Origin: Verrucomicrobiota bacterium
GTDB lineage: Bacteria; Verrucomicrobiota; Verrucomicrobiia; Chthoniobacterales; UBA10450
Direction: 5' to 3'
Assembly (NCBI GenBank): GCA_003219125.1
Contig: QHPP01000114.1
Location: forward strand, 1 to 32,277
DNA: 32,277 bases
Numbering within the stretch: position 1 is the stretch's first letter; each line of letters begins with the position of its first letter. Shown here in pieces: positions 17,964-27,685 of this stretch. Position numbers and translations under genes: made by a program. The notes beneath the pieces were generated by a model. It was given only the letters and a program-made list of their open reading frames with translations. It was not told where the DNA came from and ran no database searches.

Positions 17964-20900
17964 GCGAATACAGCGAGACCTTGGATGCCTTGCGTCAGGC
18001 GCGCGCGACGCTGAACGACGCGCGCGAGCAGCTGCATCGCGCGCGCATGCGGCAAGTGACGTTGCAACGCGCGCAACGAAAGGCGGAGCGCAAAGAAGTT
18101 CTCGATCAACTCGAACACGATCAGGAGCCGGTGTTTTATCCCGATCGTTCGCGCGAGCTGGAGCGGGAACGCCGACGCGTCGAGCAACAAAAGGGACTCG
18201 TTAGGCAAGGCGACGCCGACGTGCGCGACCTGCTCGGCCGCCTTTTCCAACGCACGCCACAGCAACTCATCGAAGAGTGGGACGACACCACACCGATCAT
18301 GTTACTTCCGCTGCGGCTCGAGACGCGCTTTAAGGAAATGGAGCGCGAGCAACGGGAACTTTGGGTGCGCGTCTTTCCCGATGAGATCGCGATCAACACA
18401 CACGAGAAGCTGCTCACCGAACGCGAGCGAACCAACGCCATCGCTTATTGGAAAGCGTTGCGCGCGGCAACAGATGACACCGCCCGCAAGGCAGCCTGGC
18501 AGGAGCTAGTGAAACATTTCGGCGCGAACCGTTCGGCTTGGGTAGCGTTGCAAACCAAGCCGACCAACTGGAGCACGCCGCCCCCTGCGAGTGACGACGC
18601 CCTGCAATTTCCGCAGTTCGATCTGGCAAAACCTGACAGCTGGACCGAAGCACCCCATAGCCGCGTGATGCCGGACCACTTCGTTCTCATAACCTTTCGC
18701 GGTGGCGAGGTTGTGCACACGGTCGTGGGCGAGCAGGTCGATGACATTCTTGTCGTCGGCCCAGCGCCGCTCGATGACGACGGCAAATCCGGATTAAAAC
18801 GCGATCCGGCAACGAACCGTCTCGACCTCGGCGAAGAGTTCAGTTGGGTCGCGGATTTTCCGCTCGCGGTGCAGCGCGGGATGGGTTTCCGCCTGCGACT
18901 CACGGCTGAAGATTTCGCGCAAGGTTTCGAGCAGTTGCTCGTCATTGGTCTGAAATTATCCGCAAGCGAAACGGACACGCAGAAGTTGATCGAGGAGTTG
19001 ATTCACAATCATCATTACTCCGCGAAAGGTTTTGCACTCGTTAGGCAAGGAACGCCCACAAACAACACCGATGACGATTCCTCTGGCTTCGGCGCGACCG
19101 ATCCGCACGCGGAACAGAGCTACTTCGTCGAAGTTGGCCCGGAGTTATTTCGCTGGGTCGCCGAGGCCGACAAAGCCAGCGATGGTCAGCGCTTGGCCGA
19201 GTATCTCGGCATCGCATACGATGCGCTGCAGCACATCGCGAATGCCGACCTGACGGATCACGCGGAAGCAATCGCGATGAACAAGGCGCTCTACGCCGGC
19301 ACTTTCGGATATTACCTCAACACAATGCTTAATGACGTGATGAGCAGCGCGACAATTGAGCGCGTGCGCGCCCTCTTCACTCAAAACGTGACTGGACGCG
19401 GTCCGTTGGCCGCGGTGCGAGTAGGCAATCAACCGTATGGCTTTCTGCTGACGAGCACCTTCCCGCGATGGAGTTATCGCCAGGGCGAGCTGCGCATCGT
19501 CCCTTTCGAAGAAGAAGTGCGGCGTGTCCTGGCCGAGTTGCAGCGCCAATGGGCGACGCTGAAAGGCGAACTGCCGCACATCGGCAAAGATGGCGACGCG
19601 GGCGCGAATCTGATGAAGGTGCTCGGCCTGCAGCCGACCTCGGCAGATTATTTCCAGCGCGTTGGCTACAGCTTCGATGCCCTCTTCAACGAACAGCAGC
19701 TGGCTTATCGGGGCCGCTACGGCGAGGACTTCATCAAGATGCTAATCGAGCGCAGTCTGGCGCGTGCGTTCCTTACGATGTTTGGTTATGACGGCACGAA
19801 CAAGCCAGTTCCGCTGCTCCTTCAGTTAATCTGGCGTCATTATCAAACGCGGCTTGATCGCGAGAATCTGATCGACGGTCTGCCGCTTTCGGAAGAGCGC
19901 ACAATCAAGCCGTTTGAAGAAGCAACGGGCCGCAACTATATCGACTGGCTGCTCAGTAACGCTGAAGACGCGCAGAAGCTTGAAGCGGAAGACTTCGGCA
20001 CGGGCGTGCCGGCGCCGCATTCGCTTCTCTATCTGATGCTGCGCTACGCGCTCCTGCACGAAGGGACGCAGAGTATTTTCAATTTGCTTACGATGGCCGA
20101 GATCTCCGCGCCAGAACTGGTGCGCAGCCGCAAGTTCATGAACATCACGGCGCAGCCAGACTTGACGCATTGGGAAGTATTCCGCGCACCGGCGAATCGC
20201 GTTTTGCCTAACGAGACCTCGGATACTCCCCTGCTCTCTTTTGTGCAGCTCGATCGCTTCACGCGCGGGGCGCAACGCGACGTAGGAAAGAATTTCGCCG
20301 ACGCTAAAGACGGTCTTGCCGCGCTCGCGAAACTTCCCACCGCGCGACTGGAGCGTCTGCTCGCCGAGCACATCGACACGGTCAACTACCGGCTCGATAG
20401 CTGGCAGACAGCGCTCTTCGATTTGCGCGCGCGCACGCACCGCAACCTCAACGGTAAAGAGGACGCGCGTCGCCTCGGACTGTATCTCGGCAGCTACGGT
20501 TATCTGGAGAACGTGCGCCCGAGTCCCGAGCGGCGAGTGAGAATTCCCGAAGATGTTTTGCCGAACGAGTTGCGCGAAGGCGCGGAGAATCTTTACCTTA
20601 ATCCGCACAACGGCGGCTACGTGCACACACCGTCACTGAACCACGCCACCGCCGCCGCGATTCTGCGCAACGGTTACCTCACCCACGCCTCGCCGGGCGA
20701 GCAGGACAAGCTCGCCGTCAATCTCTCGTCAGCACGCGTTCGCCGCGCAAGGTACCTTGTCGACGGCGTGCGCAATGGTCAATCGCTCGAGGCGCTCCTC
20801 GGCTATCTGTTCGAGCGCGGCTTGCACGATTGGACGACGCGGTCAGTCAATCCCGTAATCCTCGACCAGCTCAAGCCCGTCTTTCGCCAAGCATTTCCGA

Positions 20901-22882
20901 TCAAGCGGACAAAAGTGCCCCGGCAGGGCATCGCCGGCGAAGCCGCCTCAATCACGGAGGACTACTCGGTTGTGAATGGTCTCGATCTCGCGCGCACCAC
21001 GGCCGCATTCCCGTACGGAATCGCGGAGTTGAACTCGCTAGGCGCGCAACAGGTCGACGCCATTAAACAGGAAAAGCGAAACCTGGAAAACTCGCTCGAT
21101 TCCCTACGTGACGTGCTCACCGCGGAAGCTGCCTATCAGCTCGCGCTCGGAAACTTCGATCGCGCCGGCGCCGTGATGCGCGCCATTTCCGGCGGCGACA
21201 TGCCTGTGCAGGTGGAGGTGATTGACTCTTCGCGCGGGAGCGAGCTGAGCTTCACGAATCGTGTTGCGCTTCACTTCGACACCGCAATGACGAGCAATCC
21301 CTGGCCAGCCATTCCGCACAGCCGGCGCGCGCGCACGGAGCCGGCCTTCAATCATTGGGTCGCAGACTTGCTAGGCGATCCTGCTGCTATTCGCTGCATG
21401 GCGCAGGCGGTGGACGCGCAGGGGCAGGTATTGGTCGAGGGCGGGACGCCGGTTCAAAACACCGTCAGTCTGGCAGAGCTGAAGTTGCAGCCGCTCGATC
21501 TCGTTTTCCTCATTGGGAAGAAAGTAGAAGCGACCGGCTTCTCGGAGCTGGAGAGCCGCGTCCGATATTTTTTCGCCCGGCAGCACTCGTTAGGCGACGC
21601 CGTCATTGTAAAGATCGAATTCGCGAACAGCGGCGGTGGGGGATTAGCGGTGCGTTCCTTCGCCGAGGTCCTGCCGCTGGCGAATGCGATCCGTGAAATC
21701 GCCGGCAAGTCGCGCCCTCTGCAGGCCCAGGATTTCGTGCCTACCTCAAAGCAGGGGACAGCAGCGTCGCAGAATCCCGGTAACGTCGATGTAGTCGAGC
21801 TGCAAAGCCGTGTCGGTAGTGTGCGCGGAGAGTTTGATACGCTTTTCGCCGCGCTGCAATCCGCCGCAGATGCTGCAGCGACCTTGCAAACGTCTGCTGC
21901 AATCGATTCTTTGCGCGATCGCCTCATCGAGATCGCGAACGCCGGTTTCGTGCACACGTTTCCGCTCAGCGCCGTCGGCTTCGCGGCGGAGCAACGCGAC
22001 GCTCTGGTGGCGCAAAATGATTCGTTGCAAAAGCGCTATACCGATGTGACGAAGGCCTTTGACGCGAAGCTCGCGCGCGTAAACGACGCGGCAACGAAAC
22101 CGCCGCAAAAGGTGACGCTCCTCGCCGAAATGGCGAAGTCGCTCCTGGGCGATGACTTCGTTCTGTTGCCGAAATTTAGTTTCACGAATCTGGCGGATGT
22201 CGTGACAGCTAACGGCGATCGGGCGCAGTTGCTCAAGCATGTCCGCGACGTCCTGAAGCTGCCGCTGCCGATCGACGAATGGCTGCACGGTGTAGCACTC
22301 GTCAGGCGAAACATGCACACCTTCGGTCTCGCAAGGATGCTGGGCGAAACCTTCGGCGCTGAGGCTGGGGAATGCAGTCCGATGCAACTGCCTTATCGCG
22401 CCAACGATACTTGGCTCGGCGTCGAATTCCCCGAAGGCACGAACATCGTGCACGACACGATCTCGGTCATGCAATCTCTGCCGCCAGCATTCGTGCCCAC
22501 GGCCGCGCAATGCGGTTTTCTCATTGACGAATGGCTCGAGACGCTGCCGAAGAAGGAGGAGGTCACGGGCATCGCATTCAACTACGATGCGCCGAACAGC
22601 GCGCCGCCGGGCGCGGTGTTGCTCGCGGTCGCGCCGGTGGAGACGGGTCACTGGAGCTGGGACAATCTCGTCGCGATAGTACTCGATACCTTTGATCGCG
22701 CGAAGCTGCGCGCGGTTGAGCCGGACATGATTGAAACTCTTTCGCGCGTGGCCCCGTTCCTGCCGACGACGATCGCGGAATTCACAACCGGGAAAAGCAC
22801 GATAAACCTCGATTACGCCCGCAACGTCGCTTTCGTGAATCAACGCGTCCTAGGCACAGAGGTTCTCGTGCGCAATCCCTGA
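17960..22882 (+). CDS. Giant uncharacterised protein B with an N-terminal coiled coil (1640 aa)
   Basis: The ATG at 17960 overlaps the stop of the previous gene as ATGA; an alternative in-frame start 201 bases upstream lies wholly inside that gene and is unlikely. Residues 5-60 and about 75-100 are strongly charged heptad-like helix (LRQARATLNDAREQLHRARM). After it come blocks that I remember as conserved in an unnamed family: MLLPLRLETRF (from 114), LWVRVFPDEIAINTHEK (from 134), GNQPYGFLLTS (from 489), NLSSARVRRARYLVDGVRNG (from 921) and LLGYLFERGLHD (about 949). There is no signal peptide, no transmembrane helix and no enzyme motif that I can identify. Its size, its coiled coil and its place between proteins A and C suggest a structural component of a large complex; this is inference. 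Confidence 0.82.
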   Translation: MSEYSETLDALRQARATLNDAREQLHRARMRQVTLQRAQRKAERKEVLDQLEHDQEPVFYPDRSRELERERRRVEQQKGLVRQGDADVRDLLGRLFQRTPQQLIEEWDDTTPIMLLPLRLETRFKEMEREQRELWVRVFPDEIAINTHEKLLTERERTNAIAYWKALRAATDDTARKAAWQELVKHFGANRSAWVALQTKPTNWSTPPPASDDALQFPQFDLAKPDSWTEAPHSRVMPDHFVLITFRGGEVVHTVVGEQVDDILVVGPAPLDDDGKSGLKRDPATNRLDLGEEFSWVADFPLAVQRGMGFRLRLTAEDFAQGFEQLLVIGLKLSASETDTQKLIEELIHNHHYSAKGFALVRQGTPTNNTDDDSSGFGATDPHAEQSYFVEVGPELFRWVAEADKASDGQRLAEYLGIAYDALQHIANADLTDHAEAIAMNKALYAGTFGYYLNTMLNDVMSSATIERVRALFTQNVTGRGPLAAVRVGNQPYGFLLTSTFPRWSYRQGELRIVPFEEEVRRVLAELQRQWATLKGELPHIGKDGDAGANLMKVLGLQPTSADYFQRVGYSFDALFNEQQLAYRGRYGEDFIKMLIERSLARAFLTMFGYDGTNKPVPLLLQLIWRHYQTRLDRENLIDGLPLSEERTIKPFEEATGRNYIDWLLSNAEDAQKLEAEDFGTGVPAPHSLLYLMLRYALLHEGTQSIFNLLTMAEISAPELVRSRKFMNITAQPDLTHWEVFRAPANRVLPNETSDTPLLSFVQLDRFTRGAQRDVGKNFADAKDGLAALAKLPTARLERLLAEHIDTVNYRLDSWQTALFDLRARTHRNLNGKEDARRLGLYLGSYGYLENVRPSPERRVRIPEDVLPNELREGAENLYLNPHNGGYVHTPSLNHATAAAILRNGYLTHASPGEQDKLAVNLSSARVRRARYLVDGVRNGQSLEALLGYLFERGLHDWTTRSVNPVILDQLKPVFRQAFPIKRTKVPRQGIAGEAASITEDYSVVNGLDLARTTAAFPYGIAELNSLGAQQVDAIKQEKRNLENSLDSLRDVLTAEAAYQLALGNFDRAGAVMRAISGGDMPVQVEVIDSSRGSELSFTNRVALHFDTAMTSNPWPAIPHSRRARTEPAFNHWVADLLGDPAAIRCMAQAVDAQGQVLVEGGTPVQNTVSLAELKLQPLDLVFLIGKKVEATGFSELESRVRYFFARQHSLGDAVIVKIEFANSGGGGLAVRSFAEVLPLANAIREIAGKSRPLQAQDFVPTSKQGTAASQNPGNVDVVELQSRVGSVRGEFDTLFAALQSAADAAATLQTSAAIDSLRDRLIEIANAGFVHTFPLSAVGFAAEQRDALVAQNDSLQKRYTDVTKAFDAKLARVNDAATKPPQKVTLLAEMAKSLLGDDFVLLPKFSFTNLADVVTANGDRAQLLKHVRDVLKLPLPIDEWLHGVALVRRNMHTFGLARMLGETFGAEAGECSPMQLPYRANDTWLGVEFPEGTNIVHDTISVMQSLPPAFVPTAAQCGFLIDEWLETLPKKEEVTGIAFNYDAPNSAPPGAVLLAVAPVETGHWSWDNLVAIVLDTFDRAKLRAVEPDMIETLSRVAPFLPTTIAEFTTGKSTINLDYARNVAFVNQRVLGTEVLVRNP

Positions 22883-22887
22883 TTGAT

Positions 22888-24678
22888 ATGCCGGTCGACA
22901 CGCTGCACAACATCTTCACGAAAAGCGCGACGCTGCTCGCGGACATTTATCGCGACCCGCAAATTACCGCTTACAACCGGCTCGAGCCACGCGCGCGCAC
23001 GGAGGATTTCACCCGCAGTCTGCGCGCGGAAATTCGCGACCCGCTCTGGCTGCTCACCCGCCAGTGGCAGATGGGTGAGCTCGAAGCGGAGGATGCCGGC
23101 TCGGCCATCGACGCGCGTCTGCTCACTTCGCAGATGCACATCGACCGGATCGCGCTCCGCGGCGCAGCCGGCCATAGCTACGACGATAGCATTCCGCTCG
23201 AGACGGTGGCGGAACGTGAACTTATTCCGCTTGCAGACGACAAATCGGTCTCGTTTCCGCACGCCCTTAAAGTCCAGGTCGCGCACTTTTTCCTAAAGCT
23301 GCACAAGCCGGTGTTGCGGACAAAATACCTGCCGCAGTATCGAACCGCCTTTGCTTTCGCGCAGAACGACGAGTCCGTTTTCCGCGGCCAGATTGACGGA
23401 CTCAATGTCTACGTTGCGACTAAGCGACGTGATTTCGACGGGCAGAAAGTGCTGCAAGCAATATACGGCGGGACTTTCGAAACGCTCGTGTCTGTCGACG
23501 CGGCCGATCACATTGATGATTTGACGAAAGCGCTACAGGATTGGTTTGAGCGTCAATACTCCCAGGTTCCCAATGAAAGCGCGTGGGATTCGCGGCGGCT
23601 TACCTACGCAATGCAAGCGGCTGCGCCGCGAAGTGACGGCACTCAACTGGTGCTCGACGCTTCGCATTACAACGAAGGCCGGCTTGATTGGTATTCGTTC
23701 GAAGTCGATCCGGCCGCACCAGCACTTGCGACCGATGCCGCGACCCCCGCGCTGCCGCAACCGCAAGAGCCGATCTCATTTCTGCCGGTCGCAGCGTCAT
23801 TCAAAGGAATGCCCAACCCGCGTTTCTGGGAAATGGAAAACCGCCAGATCAACTTCGGCCGGCTCGATGCAAAGACGACCGACTCGCTCCTCCTCGTTTT
23901 CGCGGAACTCGGCCTCATCTATGGGAACGACTGGTTCGTCATTCCCTATTCCATGAACGTGAATACGCTTTGCGAAATCAAGGCGCTCGTTGTCACGGAT
24001 GTCTTCGGCGAACGCACACTCATCCGGGCCGCGGATGAGGGCGAAGAAAACGACTGGCAGCGCTGGAGTATGTTCAACCTCAGCAACAAGAACGAGCTCG
24101 GCAGTTATAACCGGCAGTTCTTCCTTCCGGCCGCGCTCACCAGCACGCTCGAAAGCGAACCACTCGAACAAGTGAATTACACGCGTGACGAGATGACGAA
24201 CATGGTCTGGGCCATTGAAGAGGTGATTCCCGATGGCACCGGGAAAGGTATCAATGGATACGACACCGCAGACAAATTCGGGGTCGAGCCGCCGCCGATT
24301 ACAGCCTCGACCGCGAGCATCCGTTACGTGCTCGGCACCACCGTGCCGGAGAATTGGATTCCCTTCCTGCCCGTGCATCAGGCCGGTAGCAATCAATCGA
24401 TTGAGTTTCGCCGCGCCGCGATGCCGAAGCTGGGTGTCCCACCGACAGATGTCGTAAGGCCAAAAGGTCTTCTCCTCACCGAAGTATCCACGCGTTACTA
24501 CATCAACGAGGAAGAAATTCCCGGCGCCGGCACATTGATTCGCCGAACCTATCAGCGAGCGCGCTGGTACGGCGGCCGCACTTACATCTGGATCGGACGC
24601 TACCGCGAAACAGGCCGCGGCGAGGCGAGTAGCGAACTCCGTTTCGACCAGATCGAGCCCCTCGGCTCGAGTCGGTGA
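22888..24678 (+). CDS. Uncharacterised protein C (596 aa), last gene of the operon
   Basis: It starts 5 bases after the stop of protein B and ends the operon. Near the N-terminus lies the distinctive block WLLTRQWQMGELEAEDAG (about residues 54-71), which I remember from unnamed proteins encoded next to B-like genes. Later blocks are YGNDWFVIPYSMNV and VVTDVFGERTLI (about 344-378), ENWIPFLPVH (about 485-495) and a Tyr/Arg-rich end (RTYQRARWYGGRTYIWIGR). No signal peptide, membrane helix or catalytic signature is visible. The regular alternation of hydrophobic and polar residues suggests a mainly beta fold. Because it follows A and B without a gap, the three probably act in one complex. Function unknown. 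Confidence 0.82.
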   Translation: MPVDTLHNIFTKSATLLADIYRDPQITAYNRLEPRARTEDFTRSLRAEIRDPLWLLTRQWQMGELEAEDAGSAIDARLLTSQMHIDRIALRGAAGHSYDDSIPLETVAERELIPLADDKSVSFPHALKVQVAHFFLKLHKPVLRTKYLPQYRTAFAFAQNDESVFRGQIDGLNVYVATKRRDFDGQKVLQAIYGGTFETLVSVDAADHIDDLTKALQDWFERQYSQVPNESAWDSRRLTYAMQAAAPRSDGTQLVLDASHYNEGRLDWYSFEVDPAAPALATDAATPALPQPQEPISFLPVAASFKGMPNPRFWEMENRQINFGRLDAKTTDSLLLVFAELGLIYGNDWFVIPYSMNVNTLCEIKALVVTDVFGERTLIRAADEGEENDWQRWSMFNLSNKNELGSYNRQFFLPAALTSTLESEPLEQVNYTRDEMTNMVWAIEEVIPDGTGKGINGYDTADKFGVEPPPITASTASIRYVLGTTVPENWIPFLPVHQAGSNQSIEFRRAAMPKLGVPPTDVVRPKGLLLTEVSTRYYINEEEIPGAGTLIRRTYQRARWYGGRTYIWIGRYRETGRGEASSELRFDQIEPLGSSR

Positions 24679-24942
24679 AAATCATCAGACCGACGGCCCC
24701 GCGGACATTATTTCTCTGCGGCTGCTGCGAGCGTTTCGCGACCCGTCGGTCCAAGTCAATTTACAGAGGAGTTCAGAAATTCCTGCATCAAAGCGCCAGT
24801 AACTTTGAATCACCTGATCCAGAGGTTTGTCCCTTGTTTTTGCGTCAGTTTGGAGGCGACACCCGATGACAAAGCAAGGTATCATGTCTGCGAGAACTTA
24901 ACATGATCAGCCAGGGGTGAAGCCACTCAGCCAATCTACGCC

Positions 24943-25116
24943 ATGAAAATTCTGGCACAGACATTCCGACACAAATGTCACTACCGGGCTGTAATAGTCG
25001 ATGACGCCTTCGAAGTCGTCGTGCTAGAGAGCAAACGCCAAATCTTTGACGAATCGTCTACGATTAGGTCTCAATTGAACGCCCTGCATAGGCGTTATGC
25101 TCTTACCGGTTGCTGA
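24943..25116 (+). CDS. Possible 57-residue protein
   Basis: A short frame from ATG 24943 encodes MKILAQTFRHKCHYRAVIVD and continues with an acidic/hydrophobic stretch (DAFEVVVLESKRQIFD) to a stop at 25114-25116. The pattern of a small beta hairpin followed by a helix looks protein-like. There is no clear ribosome site and I know no family. It ends 74 bases before the probable start of the O-antigen ligase-like gene. Just upstream, 24688-24696 (GACCGACGG) and 24743-24751 (CCGTCGGTC) form a widely spaced inverted repeat that could close the large operon, although no T-run follows. Confidence 0.35.
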   Translation: MKILAQTFRHKCHYRAVIVDDAFEVVVLESKRQIFDESSTIRSQLNALHRRYALTGC

Positions 25117-25190
25117 GTTTTTGTTGCCGTCAGGCTGAGATTATCGAATCTAAAAGCGATTCCCATGCCATAACAGTTTGCCTTGGGCTG

Positions 25191-27575
25191 ATGCGAAATT
25201 CCATGCAAGGACCTCAATCGCGTGAGAACCAAAATGCCGCCACCACTCGGTGGATAGCCAACGCGACTGTCGCGTTGCTACCCGTGCTCGCCTGTTTCCT
25301 TGGCGGCGCCACTCAAAAATGGGAAGAAGGACTTGTCATCACGCTTCTCGCGCTCTGCCTGCTGGTGCGACCGCCGCGGTTTTCGCTCGGCGTGTTCACG
25401 AATCTCGTTCTTCTCACCCTCTTTATCTTGGCGGTAGTTGCCTTTCTCCCCGCCCGCTGGTTTTTCCAACCGGAGTGGCGTGCGACATTTGTAAATAACT
25501 TCGGAATTCAGCTTCCATCGACGCTCACTCCGCAGCCATGGATCACGCTAGGCTATCTGGTTAGCTTCGTTGCTGGACTGAGCTGGCTCTATGCCGTCTC
25601 CACGCAAGTCCTGGAGCTTCGCGAGGCACGCTCTCAACTGCGCTTGTTTTCCTGTGGAATTGCGCTCCTAGCCGCGATCTGCATCGCGTTTTACTTGGCA
25701 CACACCACGCTTTCATTCTGGCATAACGAACAAAATTTCGGTCCATTTCCAAATCGGAATCAAACCGGAGATCTTTTCGGGCTTAGCGCGATCATGATTC
25801 TTGCCTGCGGTCAGGACGATCTGCGCAAGAGAAGAAAACGGTGGATCGTCTGGATCCTCGCACTGGTTCTGATCGTGACAGCGATCGTATTGAATTTTTC
25901 GCTCTCTGGAATCGGGATCGTTGCCGCGGGCAGCGCATTTTGGCTTGGCACGTTCGCGTTCCGACAACGCTCTCCCTCGCGACTCGCGCTTGGAGTCTCT
26001 TTTCTTCTTCTGCTACTCACGGCCCTGCTGCTTTTCGGCGGGCAAACATTCGAGAGATTTCGTGTTGGTGATTTCGGCAGTGCCGCTATCTCAACGGATT
26101 TCCGGTGGCAAATTTTTCATGACACGGCTCGACTCATTCGTAACTCGCCCTGGTGCGGAATCGGCTTTGGAAATTTCGAATCGATCTTTGCAATTTTTCG
26201 CAATGCTTCTCTCAGCGACCCGCGAGCCTTGCATCCGGAAAGCGACTGGCTTTGGCTTTGGACGGAACTCGGTTGGCCGGCGGTGGTGCTCACGATCGTC
26301 GGTATCGCCCTGCTTGTTAGTCGAGTTTTCCCACTGCAAGAGGGAACCAACCAAGGTTATCGTCTCGCCGCCCTTATCGCCGCGCTTCTGTTCGCGCTCC
26401 ATGGGATTGTTGATGTTTCAGGACACCAGGTCGGTACGGCCTTTGCAGCAATATTTTTGCTTGGCCTCGCGGAGCATCGGCCGCTCTCTTTGAAAACGAG
26501 CCAGTGGATACCGATCTTATTTCGCTTTGTTGGGTTGGTATTACTTGCGGCGGGACTGTCATTGGTTGTCGCCGCGCGCGGCGAGAAACTTCTCCCCGGC
26601 TCAGTCGGTGTTTCCAGCGCGAAGCAACTATCGGCGGTAGCCGATCGCGAGGGCAATTTTAGTGAAACAACCGCTCTGACAACTCGCGCGCTTCGATGGG
26701 CGCTGCTCGATTGGCAGCTTTACTCTGCGCGCGCTATTGCGGAAGTCGAACTCAAACAGACGCAAAACGCAGTTGATGATTTCCGCCGGGCGCGCGTTCT
26801 GGAGCCGATCGCGTATGAAGTTCCGTTGGCCGAAGGAAACGCGTGGCTGCCGTACCGTCCAATTTTGGCCGTGACAGCATGGCGTGAGGCGTTACGCAGA
26901 GCCGGATCTCAGCGACCGGGAGTTTACGCAAGCATGCTAAGCGAGGCTTCGCTCAGGAGTCCAGAAGTCAGCCCGATTCTGGAAGCGATTGGGCTTAGCG
27001 AGCACGATTTAGCGCTACCCTATCTCAACCGGGTGTCCGACGCTTCTTTCAATCGCGCTCTCGCGCAACTGTTGAGAAATGATCCGAACTTACAATCGTT
27101 CAGTGAAACAGAAAAACTCGCGCTCTTCGCCTTTTGGTCCGAACGCGGCGACCCCGAGGAGATTTCCCGGGCCGTTGAGCAGCATCCCGACTGGCTTCGT
27201 TATGCCTGGCTTGGCATTGCGAAATACAAGGCGAGCAAGAATGATTTTCGCGCCGGCTACGAGTTGACCCAGCGATACGGCGAACCGGTCGCGCTTCCGC
27301 GAGTCGCCACTAATTTCTCTCTTCAAGATCTGGAAAAGCGCTTCGGCGCCGCGCCCAATAACTACGGCATTGGTTATGAACTTTATCGCGCCCAGATACA
27401 GAATGGTCGGGTCGATGATGCCCTTCTCACCGCCCGTCATTTTAGCATGCGGTCGAGCTCCCCAGCCTATTTTCATTTCTTGGAGGCGCAGTGTTGGGCC
27501 GAGAAACAAAATTGGGAACGCGCTTGGAATGCCTGGCTGGCCTTTCAGGCCGCGCAGGCGCCAGCAACGAAGTAG
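25191..27575 (+). CDS. O-antigen ligase/polymerase-like membrane protein with a helical-repeat tail
   Basis: From ATG 25191 the product is about 794 residues. Residues 20-460 contain roughly ten to twelve membrane helices in the arrangement of the Wzy_C (O-antigen ligase/polymerase) family. A large loop follows the first helices and ends near WHNEQNFGPFPNRNQTGDLF, and a later loop has the family-like GIGFGNFESIFAIFRN and HPESDWLWLWTELGW segments. These proteins join or polymerise glycans on undecaprenyl carriers at the periplasmic face. The last 320 residues are soluble and helical with TPR-like A/E/W spacing (AIAEVELKQTQNAVDDFRRA). The frame is open 81 bases further upstream, but that stretch is not protein-like and overlaps the small frame ending at 25116. 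The sugar substrate cannot be told, and no other glycan genes are nearby. It ends 110 bases before the tRNA remnant, so island membership is uncertain. Confidence 0.82.
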   Translation: MRNSMQGPQSRENQNAATTRWIANATVALLPVLACFLGGATQKWEEGLVITLLALCLLVRPPRFSLGVFTNLVLLTLFILAVVAFLPARWFFQPEWRATFVNNFGIQLPSTLTPQPWITLGYLVSFVAGLSWLYAVSTQVLELREARSQLRLFSCGIALLAAICIAFYLAHTTLSFWHNEQNFGPFPNRNQTGDLFGLSAIMILACGQDDLRKRRKRWIVWILALVLIVTAIVLNFSLSGIGIVAAGSAFWLGTFAFRQRSPSRLALGVSFLLLLLTALLLFGGQTFERFRVGDFGSAAISTDFRWQIFHDTARLIRNSPWCGIGFGNFESIFAIFRNASLSDPRALHPESDWLWLWTELGWPAVVLTIVGIALLVSRVFPLQEGTNQGYRLAALIAALLFALHGIVDVSGHQVGTAFAAIFLLGLAEHRPLSLKTSQWIPILFRFVGLVLLAAGLSLVVAARGEKLLPGSVGVSSAKQLSAVADREGNFSETTALTTRALRWALLDWQLYSARAIAEVELKQTQNAVDDFRRARVLEPIAYEVPLAEGNAWLPYRPILAVTAWREALRRAGSQRPGVYASMLSEASLRSPEVSPILEAIGLSEHDLALPYLNRVSDASFNRALAQLLRNDPNLQSFSETEKLALFAFWSERGDPEEISRAVEQHPDWLRYAWLGIAKYKASKNDFRAGYELTQRYGEPVALPRVATNFSLQDLEKRFGAAPNNYGIGYELYRAQIQNGRVDDALLTARHFSMRSSSPAYFHFLEAQCWAEKQNWERAWNAWLAFQAAQAPATK

Positions 27576-27685
27576 AATTTCCGCGAGAAATCCCTGGCGA
27601 GATCGACTGTGCGGCAAATTTTGAGGCCTTTCGAATCGGTAGCGTTTTCGGTAACGCCGCCATGTTTGCATCGTAAGAACTTTGG

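Noticed and set aside
21746-22843. 365-codon minus-strand frame inside protein B (and the 336-codon one at 15261-16271 inside protein A)
   Set aside because: Arg/His-rich shadows of the plus-strand coding sequence with no start context.
8962-24678. The large operon as a contractile injection system, phage tail or polymorphic toxin locus
   Set aside because: I see no sheath, tube, spike, AAA+ ATPase, LysM, RHS or toxin-domain signatures in any product.
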